Shown here piece by piece: positions 1 to 7,979 of a stretch of DNA of 64,000 bases. Source of the stretch: Varibaculum prostatecancerukia (GTDB lineage: Bacteria; Actinomycetota; Actinomycetes; Actinomycetales; Actinomycetaceae). The stretch spans positions 1,550,001 through 1,614,000 of the forward strand of contig NZ_OW968402.1 of the NCBI RefSeq assembly GCF_943169825.2. The letters run 5' to 3'. The stretch's first letter is position 1, and each line of letters begins with the position of its first letter. A model generated the notes under the pieces. The model was not told the origin of the DNA, ran no database searches, and was given only the letters and a program-made list of their open reading frames with translations. The position numbers were made by a program, and so were the translations under genes.

Positions 1-271
1 CCGAAGGGGTGGGGATAGCCAGCACCGTTTTAGCGGCACCTGCCTGGTCAATCACCTGGTCAATGGCTTTGCCCCACACATCGGGTTTCATCACCATCCC
101 CGCGCCCCCGCCCGCGGGGGCGCGATCCACAGTCCGATGTACGTCTTGGGTCCAGTCCCGCAAATCCCATATATGGGTTTGCAAAATACCGCTGCCTCGG
201 GCTTTACCCATAAGAGAAACATCTAAGCAATCAAAGAACTGGGGGAAAATCGAGATAATATCTATCCGCAT
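1..271 (-). CDS. trmD: tRNA (guanine37-N1)-methyltransferase, N-terminal part
   Basis: This is the first 90 codons of TrmD, cut by the window edge. The enzyme methylates N1 of G37 in tRNAs using S-adenosylmethionine and prevents +1 frameshifting. The protein starts MRIDIISIFPQFFDCLDVSL and continues through GKARGSGILQTHIWDLRDWT and DRAPAGGGAGMVMKPDVW, which are the conserved N-terminal blocks of the SpoU-TrmD knot fold, including the glycine-rich GGGAGMVM. The ATG lies 20 bases after the end of rimM, so rimM and trmD are probably one transcript, the usual rpsP-rimM-trmD order. The C-terminal half, which completes the active site, is outside the window. Confidence 0.93.
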   Translation of the reverse strand, partial: MRIDIISIFPQFFDCLDVSLMGKARGSGILQTHIWDLRDWTQDVHRTVDRAPAGGGAGMVMKPDVWGKAIDQVIDQAGAAKTVLAIPTPS

Positions 272-291
272 GGGGGAACCTTTCTGCACCC

Positions 292-777
292 TTAAAACAA
301 TCCGTCAGGTGCATCCACGGTGATTACCCCATTTTCGAGGTCAACCCCGGTCACTAAGGCTTTCACAAAAGGTACTTCCACTAGTTGATCCTCAGCCGTG
401 GTTACCTGCAGGCGGTCTTGGAATCCCCCCAGAGCAAGTCCCGCACATTTACCTAGGGGTTCACCCGCGGGACTAACGACTTTTAGCCCTTCTAGCTGCA
501 CAGAAGAGTATTCATCTTCCCGGGAAGTTTCCGGGGCAAAAAGTTCGGTACCCCGGATAGCTTCTGCGCCCTCACGCGTGTTTATATGCGAAAAAGTCAG
601 GCAGTAGCGATTTTTTATTTCCCGGTAGGACGCCACTGTCCATTCCTCACCTGCAGCGGTAGTCAGGGTGGCTCCCACTTGGAAACGTTCGGCGGGATAG
701 TCGGTAAAGGGACGCACCAGCACTTCGCCTTTTAGGCCACGCGGCGGGCCAACCTGCCCGACTTTTACCAGATTCAT
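292..777 (-). CDS. rimM: Ribosome maturation factor RimM
   Basis: RimM binds ribosomal protein S19 and helps mature the head of the 30S subunit. The 161-residue product begins MNLVKVGQVGPPRGLKGEVLV, the diagnostic N-terminal beta-barrel motif, and ends in a PRC-barrel-like half (VQLEGLKVVSPAGEPLG, then VEVPFVKALVTGVDLENGVI). I chose the ATG at 777 because AGGAAAG lies just upstream. The longer frame to 813 would begin inside a perfect hairpin and has no ribosome binding site. It sits between the KH-domain gene and trmD. Confidence 0.95.
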   Translation of the reverse strand: MNLVKVGQVGPPRGLKGEVLVRPFTDYPAERFQVGATLTTAAGEEWTVASYREIKNRYCLTFSHINTREGAEAIRGTELFAPETSREDEYSSVQLEGLKVVSPAGEPLGKCAGLALGGFQDRLQVTTAEDQLVEVPFVKALVTGVDLENGVITVDAPDGLF

Positions 778-798
778 AGTTCTCTTTCCTGTTATATA

Positions 799-836
799 AG
801 TTGCGAGCCCCATGAATCCTCATGGGGCTCGCAACT
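799..836 (-). terminator. Perfect 17-bp hairpin between the KH gene and rimM
   Basis: The arms 799-815 and 820-836 are perfect reverse complements with a 4-base loop. There is no clear U tract on the minus strand side (TTATATAACAGG follows), while six T precede it. It could be a weak terminator, an attenuator or an mRNA processing/stability element that separates ribosomal genes from rimM-trmD. Confidence 0.6.
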
Positions 837-848
837 AAAAAACTAGCG

Positions 849-1097
849 CTATCGGCGCGAACGACGATCCGTGTCGACTACATCAACCCGAACCGGTCCG
901 CGAGTAGAAAGTGCGCCCATAACCTTGCGCAGAGCCCGCGCGGTGCGACCTCCGCGACCGATTACTCGCCCAAGATCCTGCGGATTGACCCGCACCTCTA
1001 GCAGCTTGCCGCGCCGCATACTGCGTTCATCCACCCGCACATCGTCGGGGTGATCGACAATTCCACTAACTAGATGTTCTAGTGCATCCGCCAACAT
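849..1097 (-). CDS. khpA: KH-domain RNA-binding protein (KhpA/YlqC family)
   Basis: This 82-residue protein is a single type II KH domain of the KhpA/YlqC family, encoded between rpsP and rimM as in most Gram-positive bacteria. The nucleic-acid-binding GXXG loop is visible as GRVIGRGGRTARALRKVM, preceded by VRVNPQDL, and the N-terminus MLADALEHLVSGIVDHPDDVRV matches the family start. In other species KhpA pairs with KhpB and affects cell-division and cell-wall gene expression by RNA binding; that role is inferred here. It begins two bases after rpsP ends, so the two genes are surely cotranscribed. Confidence 0.93.
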   Translation of the reverse strand: MLADALEHLVSGIVDHPDDVRVDERSMRRGKLLEVRVNPQDLGRVIGRGGRTARALRKVMGALSTRGPVRVDVVDTDRRSRR

Positions 1098-1099
1098 AT

Positions 1100-1573
1100 T
1101 TAGGCTTCCTCACTCTCGGGAGCAGCTTCCTCAGCTTCTTCAGCCTTGGCTTCTTCAGCTTCTTTAGCTGCCGCCTCGGCCTCGGCCTTAGCTTTTTCTT
1201 CGCTTACCTTAGCCTTGCGCTTTTGTGCCTCGTCCGCGGCGGCCTTCACGTTCTTTTCGCGGGCCTCGTCGCTGCTAAGAGTTTCTTTGGTCTTAATCCA
1301 GCTTTCAACGTTTTCTTTACCGTTGAAGCGGGCAATATCGCCCGAAAGTACCAGCAACCGGCGAACTGCGTCCGAGGGCTGTGCCCCCACGCCGAGCCAG
1401 TACTGAACCCGATCCGACTGGACCTGAATAAAAGACGGTTCCTCGTTGGGGTTGTACTGTCCAACCTCTTCGATTACGCGACCGTCGCGCTTTTTGCGTC
1501 CATCCACCACTACAATCCGGTACACCGGGTAGTGAATCTTACCAACACGCTTTAAACGAATACGAACTGCCAC
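1100..1573 (-). CDS. rpsP: 30S ribosomal protein S16
   Basis: S16 is a primary binding protein of the 5' domain of 16S rRNA. The N-terminal 85 residues are a standard S16: [44 protein letters not shown], and later [19 protein letters not shown]. The protein is 157 residues against about 80-90 in Escherichia coli. The extra C-terminal part is a low-complexity Ala/Glu/Lys tail ([20 protein letters not shown]), a common extension in actinobacteria. It is the first gene of the rpsP-khpA-rimM-trmD group. Confidence 0.97.
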   Translation of the reverse strand: MAVRIRLKRVGKIHYPVYRIVVVDGRKKRDGRVIEEVGQYNPNEEPSFIQVQSDRVQYWLGVGAQPSDAVRRLLVLSGDIARFNGKENVESWIKTKETLSSDEAREKNVKAAADEAQKRKAKVSEEKAKAEAEAAAKEAEEAKAEEAEEAAPESEEA

Positions 1574-1868
1574 TTTTGTGGTTTCTCCTGTTCTATTGAC
1601 TGCTGAGTGTCCGCCCTAGCCGGTGGGATTCGGCCTGGATCAAACTCTCGAGACAAGGCCGCCACACAGAGAGGGGGTGTCTTGGCCCGGTACAACTAGC
1701 TATTCTGCCAGAATTTGAGGCTGTGTTTCTACTTTACTGCCCGCTAGGCCGGCTTCTTTGAGCAGTTTCACACCTCTTAGCTACTCTCTGCGCGATTCCA
1801 GGAGCATCGCCGCACAAAAGGCTGCCGCCCCTAATCGCTGGACTGACTGCGGTGAAACCGGGAGGGAG
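1574..1868 (-). promoter_or_regulatory. rpsP leader and promoter region
   Basis: This 295-base gap must hold the rpsP promoter and the end of the upstream phosphatase transcript. I cannot assign -35 and -10 boxes with confidence. The minus strand at 1649-1632 reads GAGAGTTTGATCCAGGCC, nearly identical to the conserved 5' end of 16S rRNA. No clear intrinsic terminator was seen. Confidence 0.35.
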
Positions 1869-2912
1869 CTACTGAAAAGCACGAATAAACTGTTCCACGG
1901 CGGCGCGGGCAGTAACCGGATCTAAATCGCGGGCGCTAGCCACAAACGCCCCGCGCAAATGTTCGGGATCTTCCCGGTTATAACGGGTTTGGAAAGTTTG
2001 GACTTGTCCCCCAGCCACTCGCACTAGGTGGATCCCGGCAGCCACATCCCAGGGGCGCATCGCAGTTCCAAAGGCGACGGCGGTATGCCCGGCAGCTACC
2101 TGTGCCAGGTCCAAAGCCCCGGCACCGGGAGAATGCACGGTCGCGTAAGCATTAGCCAGGCGGGCGGCCATCTGCCAGGATTTTTCTACTCGCTGCGGAT
2201 TTTTATCCCGGAAGGGGAAATACCCGGTGATGATGCCTTCGCTTTCGGCGCGCGCATTATCGGCTTGCATCGCGGTGGCGCGCTCCCCCTCATAAAGGGT
2301 GGCATTGGTAGCATCAGCGATGAAAAGTTCGCGAGTGTAGGGAACATAAACAGCGCCTGCCACCGCTTTCCCATCTAGCTCCACCCCGATAGAAGTGTTG
2401 AAATAGGCGACGCCGGAGGCAAAGTTCGCGGTGCCATCAATAGGATCTACAATCCAGCGCACCCGCTTCCCTAAGTCCTTCACTAGCGCTTTTGCTTCCG
2501 CCAGTTCGCCTGCCCCCGGGGCCTCCTCGCGCTGGTCGTCACGAGCCTGCTGCCAGGCGAACTCCTCAGCTGCAAGTGGCTGCTCTAGGCGATGCCGTGA
2601 TTTTTCCTGGCAAGCAGCGTGGACCTGTTGCAAAGTTAAGGCTCCGGCTGCGGCAACTTTTTCTTTCTCGAGGACGTGCTCCCCGGTTTCCTCCCCCAAG
2701 ATCCGGGAGCCGGGTATCGCGCTGCCTAGCAGGTACTGCAGCCGCGCCTCCACATAGCGGTCATGGATAGTGACTGGATCGTGGATACCGGCTTTTAAGA
2801 ACACCTCTAGGGGCGCACGAAAGGCTTTGCGCAGGTAGACCCCTACCTGTTGTGCCGCCTCCCCCGCGATTATCATTAACGCGTGGTCAAGGCTCATTCC
2901 CGAAGTGCTCAT
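1869..2912 (-). CDS. Inositol monophosphatase family protein
   Basis: This is a magnesium-dependent sugar-phosphate phosphatase of the inositol monophosphatase/CysQ superfamily. The metal-binding motifs are present: GEETGEH around residue 73, WIVDPIDGTANFASG around 153, and the C-terminal WDVAAGIHLVRVAGG around 283. The protein is 347 residues, longer than the usual 260-270. The extra length is a charged, Ala/Gln/Glu-rich insertion between the first two motifs (about residues 80-150), which looks like a helical or flexible insert. Substrate cannot be told from sequence; inositol-1-phosphate, histidinol phosphate or 3'-phosphoadenosine phosphate are all possible. Alternative start Met6 is also acceptable. 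Confidence 0.85.
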   Translation of the reverse strand: MSTSGMSLDHALMIIAGEAAQQVGVYLRKAFRAPLEVFLKAGIHDPVTIHDRYVEARLQYLLGSAIPGSRILGEETGEHVLEKEKVAAAGALTLQQVHAACQEKSRHRLEQPLAAEEFAWQQARDDQREEAPGAGELAEAKALVKDLGKRVRWIVDPIDGTANFASGVAYFNTSIGVELDGKAVAGAVYVPYTRELFIADATNATLYEGERATAMQADNARAESEGIITGYFPFRDKNPQRVEKSWQMAARLANAYATVHSPGAGALDLAQVAAGHTAVAFGTAMRPWDVAAGIHLVRVAGGQVQTFQTRYNREDPEHLRGAFVASARDLDPVTARAAVEQFIRAFQ

Positions 2913-2946
2913 AGCTTCTATTATTACCCTCTTTAGGCTATTAGTC

Positions 2947-4065
2947 CTAGGAAACCGGGGCTTTAGTGGCGAACTCGCGCCCCAGCAAGGCCACTTTTTC
3001 AGGTTTAACTGCCATTTCCAGATCGCTACTCGGATCTGAGGAATAGCGCAGGTAGTCGGCGCGGGCTCCCGGTTCCAGGGCGCCCACCCCTAGGTAGTCG
3101 CGGGCGCGCCAGGTAGCAAAATCAATAATTTCCCGGGCAGGTATCCCGCCGCGTTCCCATAGCGCCAGTTCCCGTCCCAACTCTCCATGCGGTTGATACC
3201 CACCGGAATCGGTACCCGGCAGCAGCTGCACTCCGGCATCGTAGAGCATCGCAAAATGCTCGCGCCGCCCTTCCCACATTTTCCGCATAGTTTCCGCATA
3301 CACCGGATATTTCTGACCCGCCTGCGCCGCGAACTGATTAAACAATTCAACCTGCAACAAGGTAGGAGTCACCGGAATCCCGCGCCGGGCGCACTCTTGA
3401 GCCTGCTCGGCATCAATTCCACTGCCATGCTCAATACAGTCGATCCCCGCTTCTAGCAGACCCGCAATCGCTTTATGGGAAAATGCGTGCGCGGTTACCC
3501 GCGCTCCTGCCTCATGAGCAGCCGCAATCCCCTCCTGCAAGATTTCGGTGGGCCACAGGGGATCCAAATCTGAATCCGCGCCGTTGGAGCGGTCGATCCA
3601 GTCGGCCACGATTTTTACCCATCCGTCACTTTTTTGCGCTTGGCTCGCCATCACCTGCGGTAAATCACTCAGGTTCTCTACATCGATAGGTAGCAGCCGC
3701 ATATAGCGTTTAGGGCGAGCAATATGGCGTCCACAGCGAATAATCGGCGGCAAAGCAGGGTTCCCTAAAATACCGGGAGCATATTCCAGGTTTCCGCAGT
3801 CACGAATCGCTAAAATTCCGCAGTCTCGATCCGCCTCTGCCTGCGCTAAGGCTTCTTGCGGTGTGGCTATCTGCCCTACTGCCGCGAAACCGATATGGCA
3901 ATGCACATCGCAAAATCCCGGCAGGAAATAGTCGCCGTCAGCGGTGGCGTCGGCTTTAAAAGTTCCGAAGTGTCCGTCCTCGGTAATCGTTAACTGCCCC
4001 CGCACCCAGCTGGGAGCCTGATTAGCTTGCTTACGGTAATAAAAATTTCCGCTAAGTTGCTTCAT
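2947..4065 (-). CDS. Amidohydrolase family protein (imidazolonepropionase-like)
   Basis: This is a metal-dependent hydrolase of the amidohydrolase superfamily. The metal ligands are visible: the HxH pair in FCDVHCHIGF near residue 54, a lysine in GWVKIVADWID, histidines in VTAHAFSHKA and CIEHGSGI, and the late aspartate in LLPGTDSGG. A short beta-sandwich forms from both ends, ending GALEPGARADYLRYSSDP, as in the imidazolonepropionase/prolidase branch. Substrate is unknown; cyclic amides and dipeptides are family substrates. Its ATG overlaps the ffh stop by four bases (ATGA), so it is cotranslated with ffh, an unusual partner. Confidence 0.87.
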   Translation of the reverse strand: MKQLSGNFYYRKQANQAPSWVRGQLTITEDGHFGTFKADATADGDYFLPGFCDVHCHIGFAAVGQIATPQEALAQAEADRDCGILAIRDCGNLEYAPGILGNPALPPIIRCGRHIARPKRYMRLLPIDVENLSDLPQVMASQAQKSDGWVKIVADWIDRSNGADSDLDPLWPTEILQEGIAAAHEAGARVTAHAFSHKAIAGLLEAGIDCIEHGSGIDAEQAQECARRGIPVTPTLLQVELFNQFAAQAGQKYPVYAETMRKMWEGRREHFAMLYDAGVQLLPGTDSGGYQPHGELGRELALWERGGIPAREIIDFATWRARDYLGVGALEPGARADYLRYSSDPSSDLEMAVKPEKVALLGREFATKAPVS

Positions 4066-5642
4066 CGCTGTCCCAGCATTCGTTTCAAGTCATCGGGCAG
4101 ATCATCCAAAGTGGGAGCTGCGGCCGGGGCGGCTGGCTGCGCAGCTCCCATCCCGAAAGCACTGCCGGGAGCCGGCGCTGTTTCCTCGCCTTTAGCGGCT
4201 TGTTGTGCCTCCCACTGTTTTTGCTTCGCGGGATTGCCGAACTTGCGGCGATTCTTCTTCCCCGCCCTACGCTGCTTCTTGGTGGCGCCTCCGCGCCCTC
4301 CGGGCATCCCCGGCATAGAGGGCATCCCGGGCATGCCTCCCCCATTAGACATCCGTTTCATCATTTTCGCAGCCTGAGTAAACCGCTCTACCAGCCCATT
4401 TATCTCGGTAACGGTGGTGCCGGAACCGCGCGCGATCCGGGCGCGGCGCGAACCGTTCAGCAGGGAAAGGTCATCGCGTTCTGCCGGGGTCATGGAGTTT
4501 ACAATGGCTTCAATCCGGTCGATGCTCTTTTCGTCAAAGGCATCCAACTGGTCGCGGTACTGATTCATGCCGGGCAGCATTCCCATCAGTTTCTTCATCG
4601 ACCCCATTTTGCGGAGCTGCTGCAGCTGCGCCATAAAGTCGGTGAGGGTGAACTGCCCTTTCTGCATCTTCCGAGCCAGCGCCTCGGCTTCTTTTTGGTC
4701 ATAGGCCTTTTGCGCCTGCTCAATCAGGGTGAGCATATCACCCATATCGAGGATGCGCCCGGCCATCCGTTCGGCATGGAAACGCTCAAAATCACCCAAG
4801 TTTTCGCCGGTAGAAGCGAACAAGATCGGTTGCCCGGTTACCCCGCGCACCGAAAGCGCCGCCCCGCCGCGGGCATCACCGTCAAGTTTAGAGAGCACTA
4901 CCCCGGTAAAGCCCACCCCGTCACGGAAGGCAATCGAAGTTTGCACTGCGTCCTGCCCCACCATGGCGTCCAGGACAAATAGGATCTCGTTAGGATTAAC
5001 CGCATCGCGAATATCGCGCGCCTGGCGCATCATTTCTTCATCGACACCGAGCCGACCAGCGGTATCGACGATAATCACGTCATAGCCTTCGGCGATTGCC
5101 CGGTTTAGTCCCGAACGTGCTACCTCGACCGGATCGCCCTTTCCGTCCCCGGATTCGGGAGCGTGAATATCTACTCCGGCCTTTTCGGCAACAATACTTA
5201 GCTGAGTGACCGCGCCCGGACGCTGCAGGTCACAGGCAGCGAGGAGGACGCGTTTGCCTTCTTCTTCTCGCAGCCACTTGCCGAGTTTTCCGGCCAGAGT
5301 AGTTTTACCGGCACCTTGGAGACCAGCCAGCATGAAAACTGATGGTCCGCGCTTAGCGTAGTTAAGTTCCCGGGTCTCGCCCCCCAAGACCTCCACCAGT
5401 TCGTCATGAACAATCTTGACTACCTGTTGGCCGGGATTTAGGGCTTTGGAACGCGCCGCTCCATAAGCTTGTTGCCGCACCGTCTTGGTGAATTGGCGGA
5501 CTACCGGCAGCGCTACGTCGGCTTCTAGCAGGGCACGGCGGATTTCGGAGACGGTAGCGTCAACATCCGCCTCGGTCAGCAAGCCTTTAGAGCGCAGACG
5601 CTTAAAGGAATCGGCTAGGCGATCAGACAGGCTATTGAACAA
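4062..5642 (-). CDS. ffh: Signal recognition particle GTPase Ffh
   Basis: Ffh binds signal sequences of nascent membrane and secreted proteins and, with 4.5S RNA, delivers ribosomes to FtsY. The NG domain has the P-loop GLQGAGKTTLAGKLG (about residue 108), the DTAGRLGVDEEMM motif and TKLDGDARGGAALS. The methionine-rich M domain follows from about 300 (MGSMKKLMGMLPGMN) and a C-terminal tail rich in Met, Gly and Pro (MPGMPSMPGMPGG), then basic and Ala/Pro residues, makes it 526 residues, longer than E. coli Ffh. It lies directly downstream of ftsY, so both halves of the targeting GTPase pair are coexpressed. Confidence 0.97.
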   Translation of the reverse strand: MFNSLSDRLADSFKRLRSKGLLTEADVDATVSEIRRALLEADVALPVVRQFTKTVRQQAYGAARSKALNPGQQVVKIVHDELVEVLGGETRELNYAKRGPSVFMLAGLQGAGKTTLAGKLGKWLREEEGKRVLLAACDLQRPGAVTQLSIVAEKAGVDIHAPESGDGKGDPVEVARSGLNRAIAEGYDVIIVDTAGRLGVDEEMMRQARDIRDAVNPNEILFVLDAMVGQDAVQTSIAFRDGVGFTGVVLSKLDGDARGGAALSVRGVTGQPILFASTGENLGDFERFHAERMAGRILDMGDMLTLIEQAQKAYDQKEAEALARKMQKGQFTLTDFMAQLQQLRKMGSMKKLMGMLPGMNQYRDQLDAFDEKSIDRIEAIVNSMTPAERDDLSLLNGSRRARIARGSGTTVTEINGLVERFTQAAKMMKRMSNGGGMPGMPSMPGMPGGRGGATKKQRRAGKKNRRKFGNPAKQKQWEAQQAAKGEETAPAPGSAFGMGAAQPAAPAAAPTLDDLPDDLKRMLGQR

Positions 5643-5678
5643 AGTGGTTTCCTCCTGGAAATAGTTTCGCCGTCTAGT

Positions 5679-7058
5679 TTACTTCAGCAGCGCATCTACG
5701 AAATCTTCGGGTACGAAAGGCGCCAAATCATCGGGGCCTTCCCCTAGTCCCACTAGCTTAACCGGCACTGCTAGTTCGCGTTGCACACTAACCACAATTC
5801 CGCCCCGAGCCGTCCCGTCGAGCTTGGTGAGCACAATACCGCTAACATCTACCACTTCGGAGAATACTTTTGCCTGTTGCATCCCGTTTTGGCCGGTAGT
5901 GGCATCTAGAACTAACAGGGTCTCGGTCACCGGGGCGCTCTTTTCGATTACCCGTTTGACCTTGCCCAACTCGTCCATCAAACCGGCTTTATTCTGTAGA
6001 CGTCCCGCGGTGTCTACCAGCACCACATCTAGCCCTTTATCTTTGGCATATTTAACCGTATCAAAAGCTACCGAGGCCGGATCGGCGCCCTCTTTATCGG
6101 AGCGCACTACTTCCACTCCTACCCGGTTACCCCAGGTCTCTAGCTGGTCAGCAGCGGCTGCCCGGAACGTATCGGCCGCTCCCAGCACTACGGATTTGTT
6201 TTCCGCCACCAAAATGCGGGCAATCTTGCCTACAGTGGTGGTTTTCCCGGTGCCATTTACTCCCACGGCGAGGACGATCCCCGGTTTTTTGCCATCGGCC
6301 TGCTCTAGGTTTAGGCTGCGATCCAAATCCGGGTTTACCAGCTCAATCAGTTTCGCACGCAAAATTTCTCGAATCTTATCCGGATCGGAAGTCCCCAGCA
6401 CTTTCGCCTGGGTACGCAGTTCCTCCATCAGCTCATCGGTGGCGGCGATCCCTAAGTCTGCCAGCAGCAAAGTATCTTCTATTTCTTCCCAATCTTCTGC
6501 GCTCAGGTCGCCGCGACCGAGCACTCCCAGCAGCATTTTGCCGAATGATCCTGATTTCGCCAGCCGGGAACGCAGACGCTGCATCCGTCCTTGGGCTGGT
6601 TCTGGGGTTTCGAGGGCGGCCTCAGTACTTTCCGGTTCTGGTTCTACCGGATGGGCTTCTTCCGCGATGGGAGCTTCGCTTGGCTCTTCGGCGGGTTCGG
6701 CGGATTCTGCCGCGACTGGCGTTTCTTCCGCTGCTACTGATTCCGGCGCTGCCTGCTCCGGCTCCGCAACCTCCGGCTCCGCAATCGCGGTCTCTGGGAC
6801 TGCCTCTTTCGCACCCTCTTTATCAGCGGTTTCACTTTCTTTAGCCGGTTCAGCTGCTGTAGGTTCCGCTCCCCCATCTACGGGAGTTTCTTCCTCCCCA
6901 CCCGCTTCACTGGGAGTCGCTTCCAGTTGTTTCGCTTTGGAGGGCTCTAGCCGTTTCTTCGCTTTCGCAGAGCGCACCGCCAAAGCGCTACCGGTTCCAA
7001 CGACCGCCAGAACTAGAACTACAACTACAATCCCGAGAGGTGTAAAAAGAAAATCCAT
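5679..7058 (-). CDS. ftsY: Signal recognition particle receptor FtsY
   Basis: FtsY is the membrane receptor for the SRP-ribosome complex. It has an N-terminal membrane anchor (FTPLGIVVVVLVLAVVGTGSALAV), then an acidic Ala/Glu/Pro-rich A domain of about 120 residues, a helical N domain from about 155, and the G domain with GVNGTGKTTTVGKIA, DTAGRLQNKAGLMDELGKV and TKLDGTARGGIVVS. A true N-terminal transmembrane segment is typical of actinobacterial FtsY, whereas E. coli FtsY lacks one. The acidic linker is low-complexity and likely disordered. It precedes ffh by 36 bases. Confidence 0.97.
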   Translation of the reverse strand: MDFLFTPLGIVVVVLVLAVVGTGSALAVRSAKAKKRLEPSKAKQLEATPSEAGGEEETPVDGGAEPTAAEPAKESETADKEGAKEAVPETAIAEPEVAEPEQAAPESVAAEETPVAAESAEPAEEPSEAPIAEEAHPVEPEPESTEAALETPEPAQGRMQRLRSRLAKSGSFGKMLLGVLGRGDLSAEDWEEIEDTLLLADLGIAATDELMEELRTQAKVLGTSDPDKIREILRAKLIELVNPDLDRSLNLEQADGKKPGIVLAVGVNGTGKTTTVGKIARILVAENKSVVLGAADTFRAAAADQLETWGNRVGVEVVRSDKEGADPASVAFDTVKYAKDKGLDVVLVDTAGRLQNKAGLMDELGKVKRVIEKSAPVTETLLVLDATTGQNGMQQAKVFSEVVDVSGIVLTKLDGTARGGIVVSVQRELAVPVKLVGLGEGPDDLAPFVPEDFVDALLK

Positions 7059-7145
7059 ATCCCTATTGTCACCTATCGGCGCGCCCAGGTCATATTAGGA
7101 AAAGTTTTTCCCGCGTGAACTGCCGGTTTAGAAAAAATATCGGTC

Positions 7146-7895
7146 TTATTCCGATTTGAGGGGTTGCCAGGAAACCTTATCCACCTGGAAAGGTTCATCT
7201 CCGGGCAAACCGGTGTGCTCCTCTAAATCCAGTTCGGCGGCGTCCGACTTCACCGGGGTGTCGGGGGTGAACTTGCGAGCCCAGCGACGCATCTGCCCGC
7301 CCTGGTGGTCTTTTGGCTTGTCCGCACGGGGCGTATCTGCAATCTTTTGGATTCCAGCAGCTTTTCCCTTGGTTTTATTGGCATTTACCGTCGGTACCTG
7401 CGGCAGGTAGCTAGTGGAATCTTCTGGATCTTTCACCATTGGGGTTGCGGCACTAGCTGGAGGACGCCGATGCTGCGAAGGAGCAAAAGTGGGAGGCAGC
7501 ATCCCCGTGTCATCCGGTGAAGCTCCCTTAGCGTTGGCTTTTGCTCGTTTTTCTTGACGCGCGGCATCTTTTTCTGCCCGGCGCGTGCGCATCGCTGCTA
7601 CTTCTTCCCCCCACATTTGTCCGGCGGCCGTACGCAGGTTCTCTACCTCTGCCAGCGGATTGGCGGAATCTCCCGGAGATGCCTCTTGTAGCAAAGTGTC
7701 GAGGCGTACCCGCTGACCAGAGTGTTCCCGGGGGGCGCGATGCTCGTTTTCTTGCCAAGAATCGGCTGACTCGCGGATCCATTCCCGCACCCCACCTCCG
7801 GGACGGCGGGTGCGCACCATTACTGCCACCACTAGCACCCCAATAAGCACAGTGATGCCGATGCCCACGAATAGCAAGATCAACGGTTGAGTCAC
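7146..7895 (-). CDS. Small membrane-anchored protein of unknown function
   Basis: I do not recognise a family. The 249-residue product starts with one strong transmembrane segment (PLILLFVGIGITVLIGVLVVAVMV) followed by RTRRPGG, which predicts the rest in the cytoplasm. The remainder is polar, charged and low-complexity, with an Ala/Arg/Lys-rich helix (RTRRAEKDAARQEKRAKANA) and Pro/Asp/Lys-rich stretches that look disordered. The start codon is GTG with no strong ribosome binding site, so the exact start is uncertain. It lies between smc and ftsY on the same strand, in a position where actinobacteria often carry poorly conserved membrane proteins. Confidence 0.6.
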   Translation of the reverse strand: MTQPLILLFVGIGITVLIGVLVVAVMVRTRRPGGGVREWIRESADSWQENEHRAPREHSGQRVRLDTLLQEASPGDSANPLAEVENLRTAAGQMWGEEVAAMRTRRAEKDAARQEKRAKANAKGASPDDTGMLPPTFAPSQHRRPPASAATPMVKDPEDSTSYLPQVPTVNANKTKGKAAGIQKIADTPRADKPKDHQGGQMRRWARKFTPDTPVKSDAAELDLEEHTGLPGDEPFQVDKVSWQPLKSE

Positions 7896-7979
7896 GTAAT
7901 CTAGTATGCCAATTCTTAAGCGATTTACCGACTTTAGATATTGACCGATACCAAACTGTTACCAGATTTCGGTGTGAGC

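Noticed and set aside
778-813. Twelve extra codons at the start of rimM
   Set aside because: They lie in the hairpin arm and have no ribosome binding site, while the ATG at 777 follows AGGAAAG and matches the family start.
5824-7098. 424-codon Ser-rich open frame opposite ftsY
   Set aside because: It is the complement of the Ala/Glu-rich FtsY gene; the Ser/Ala-rich product has no domain and no ribosome binding site.
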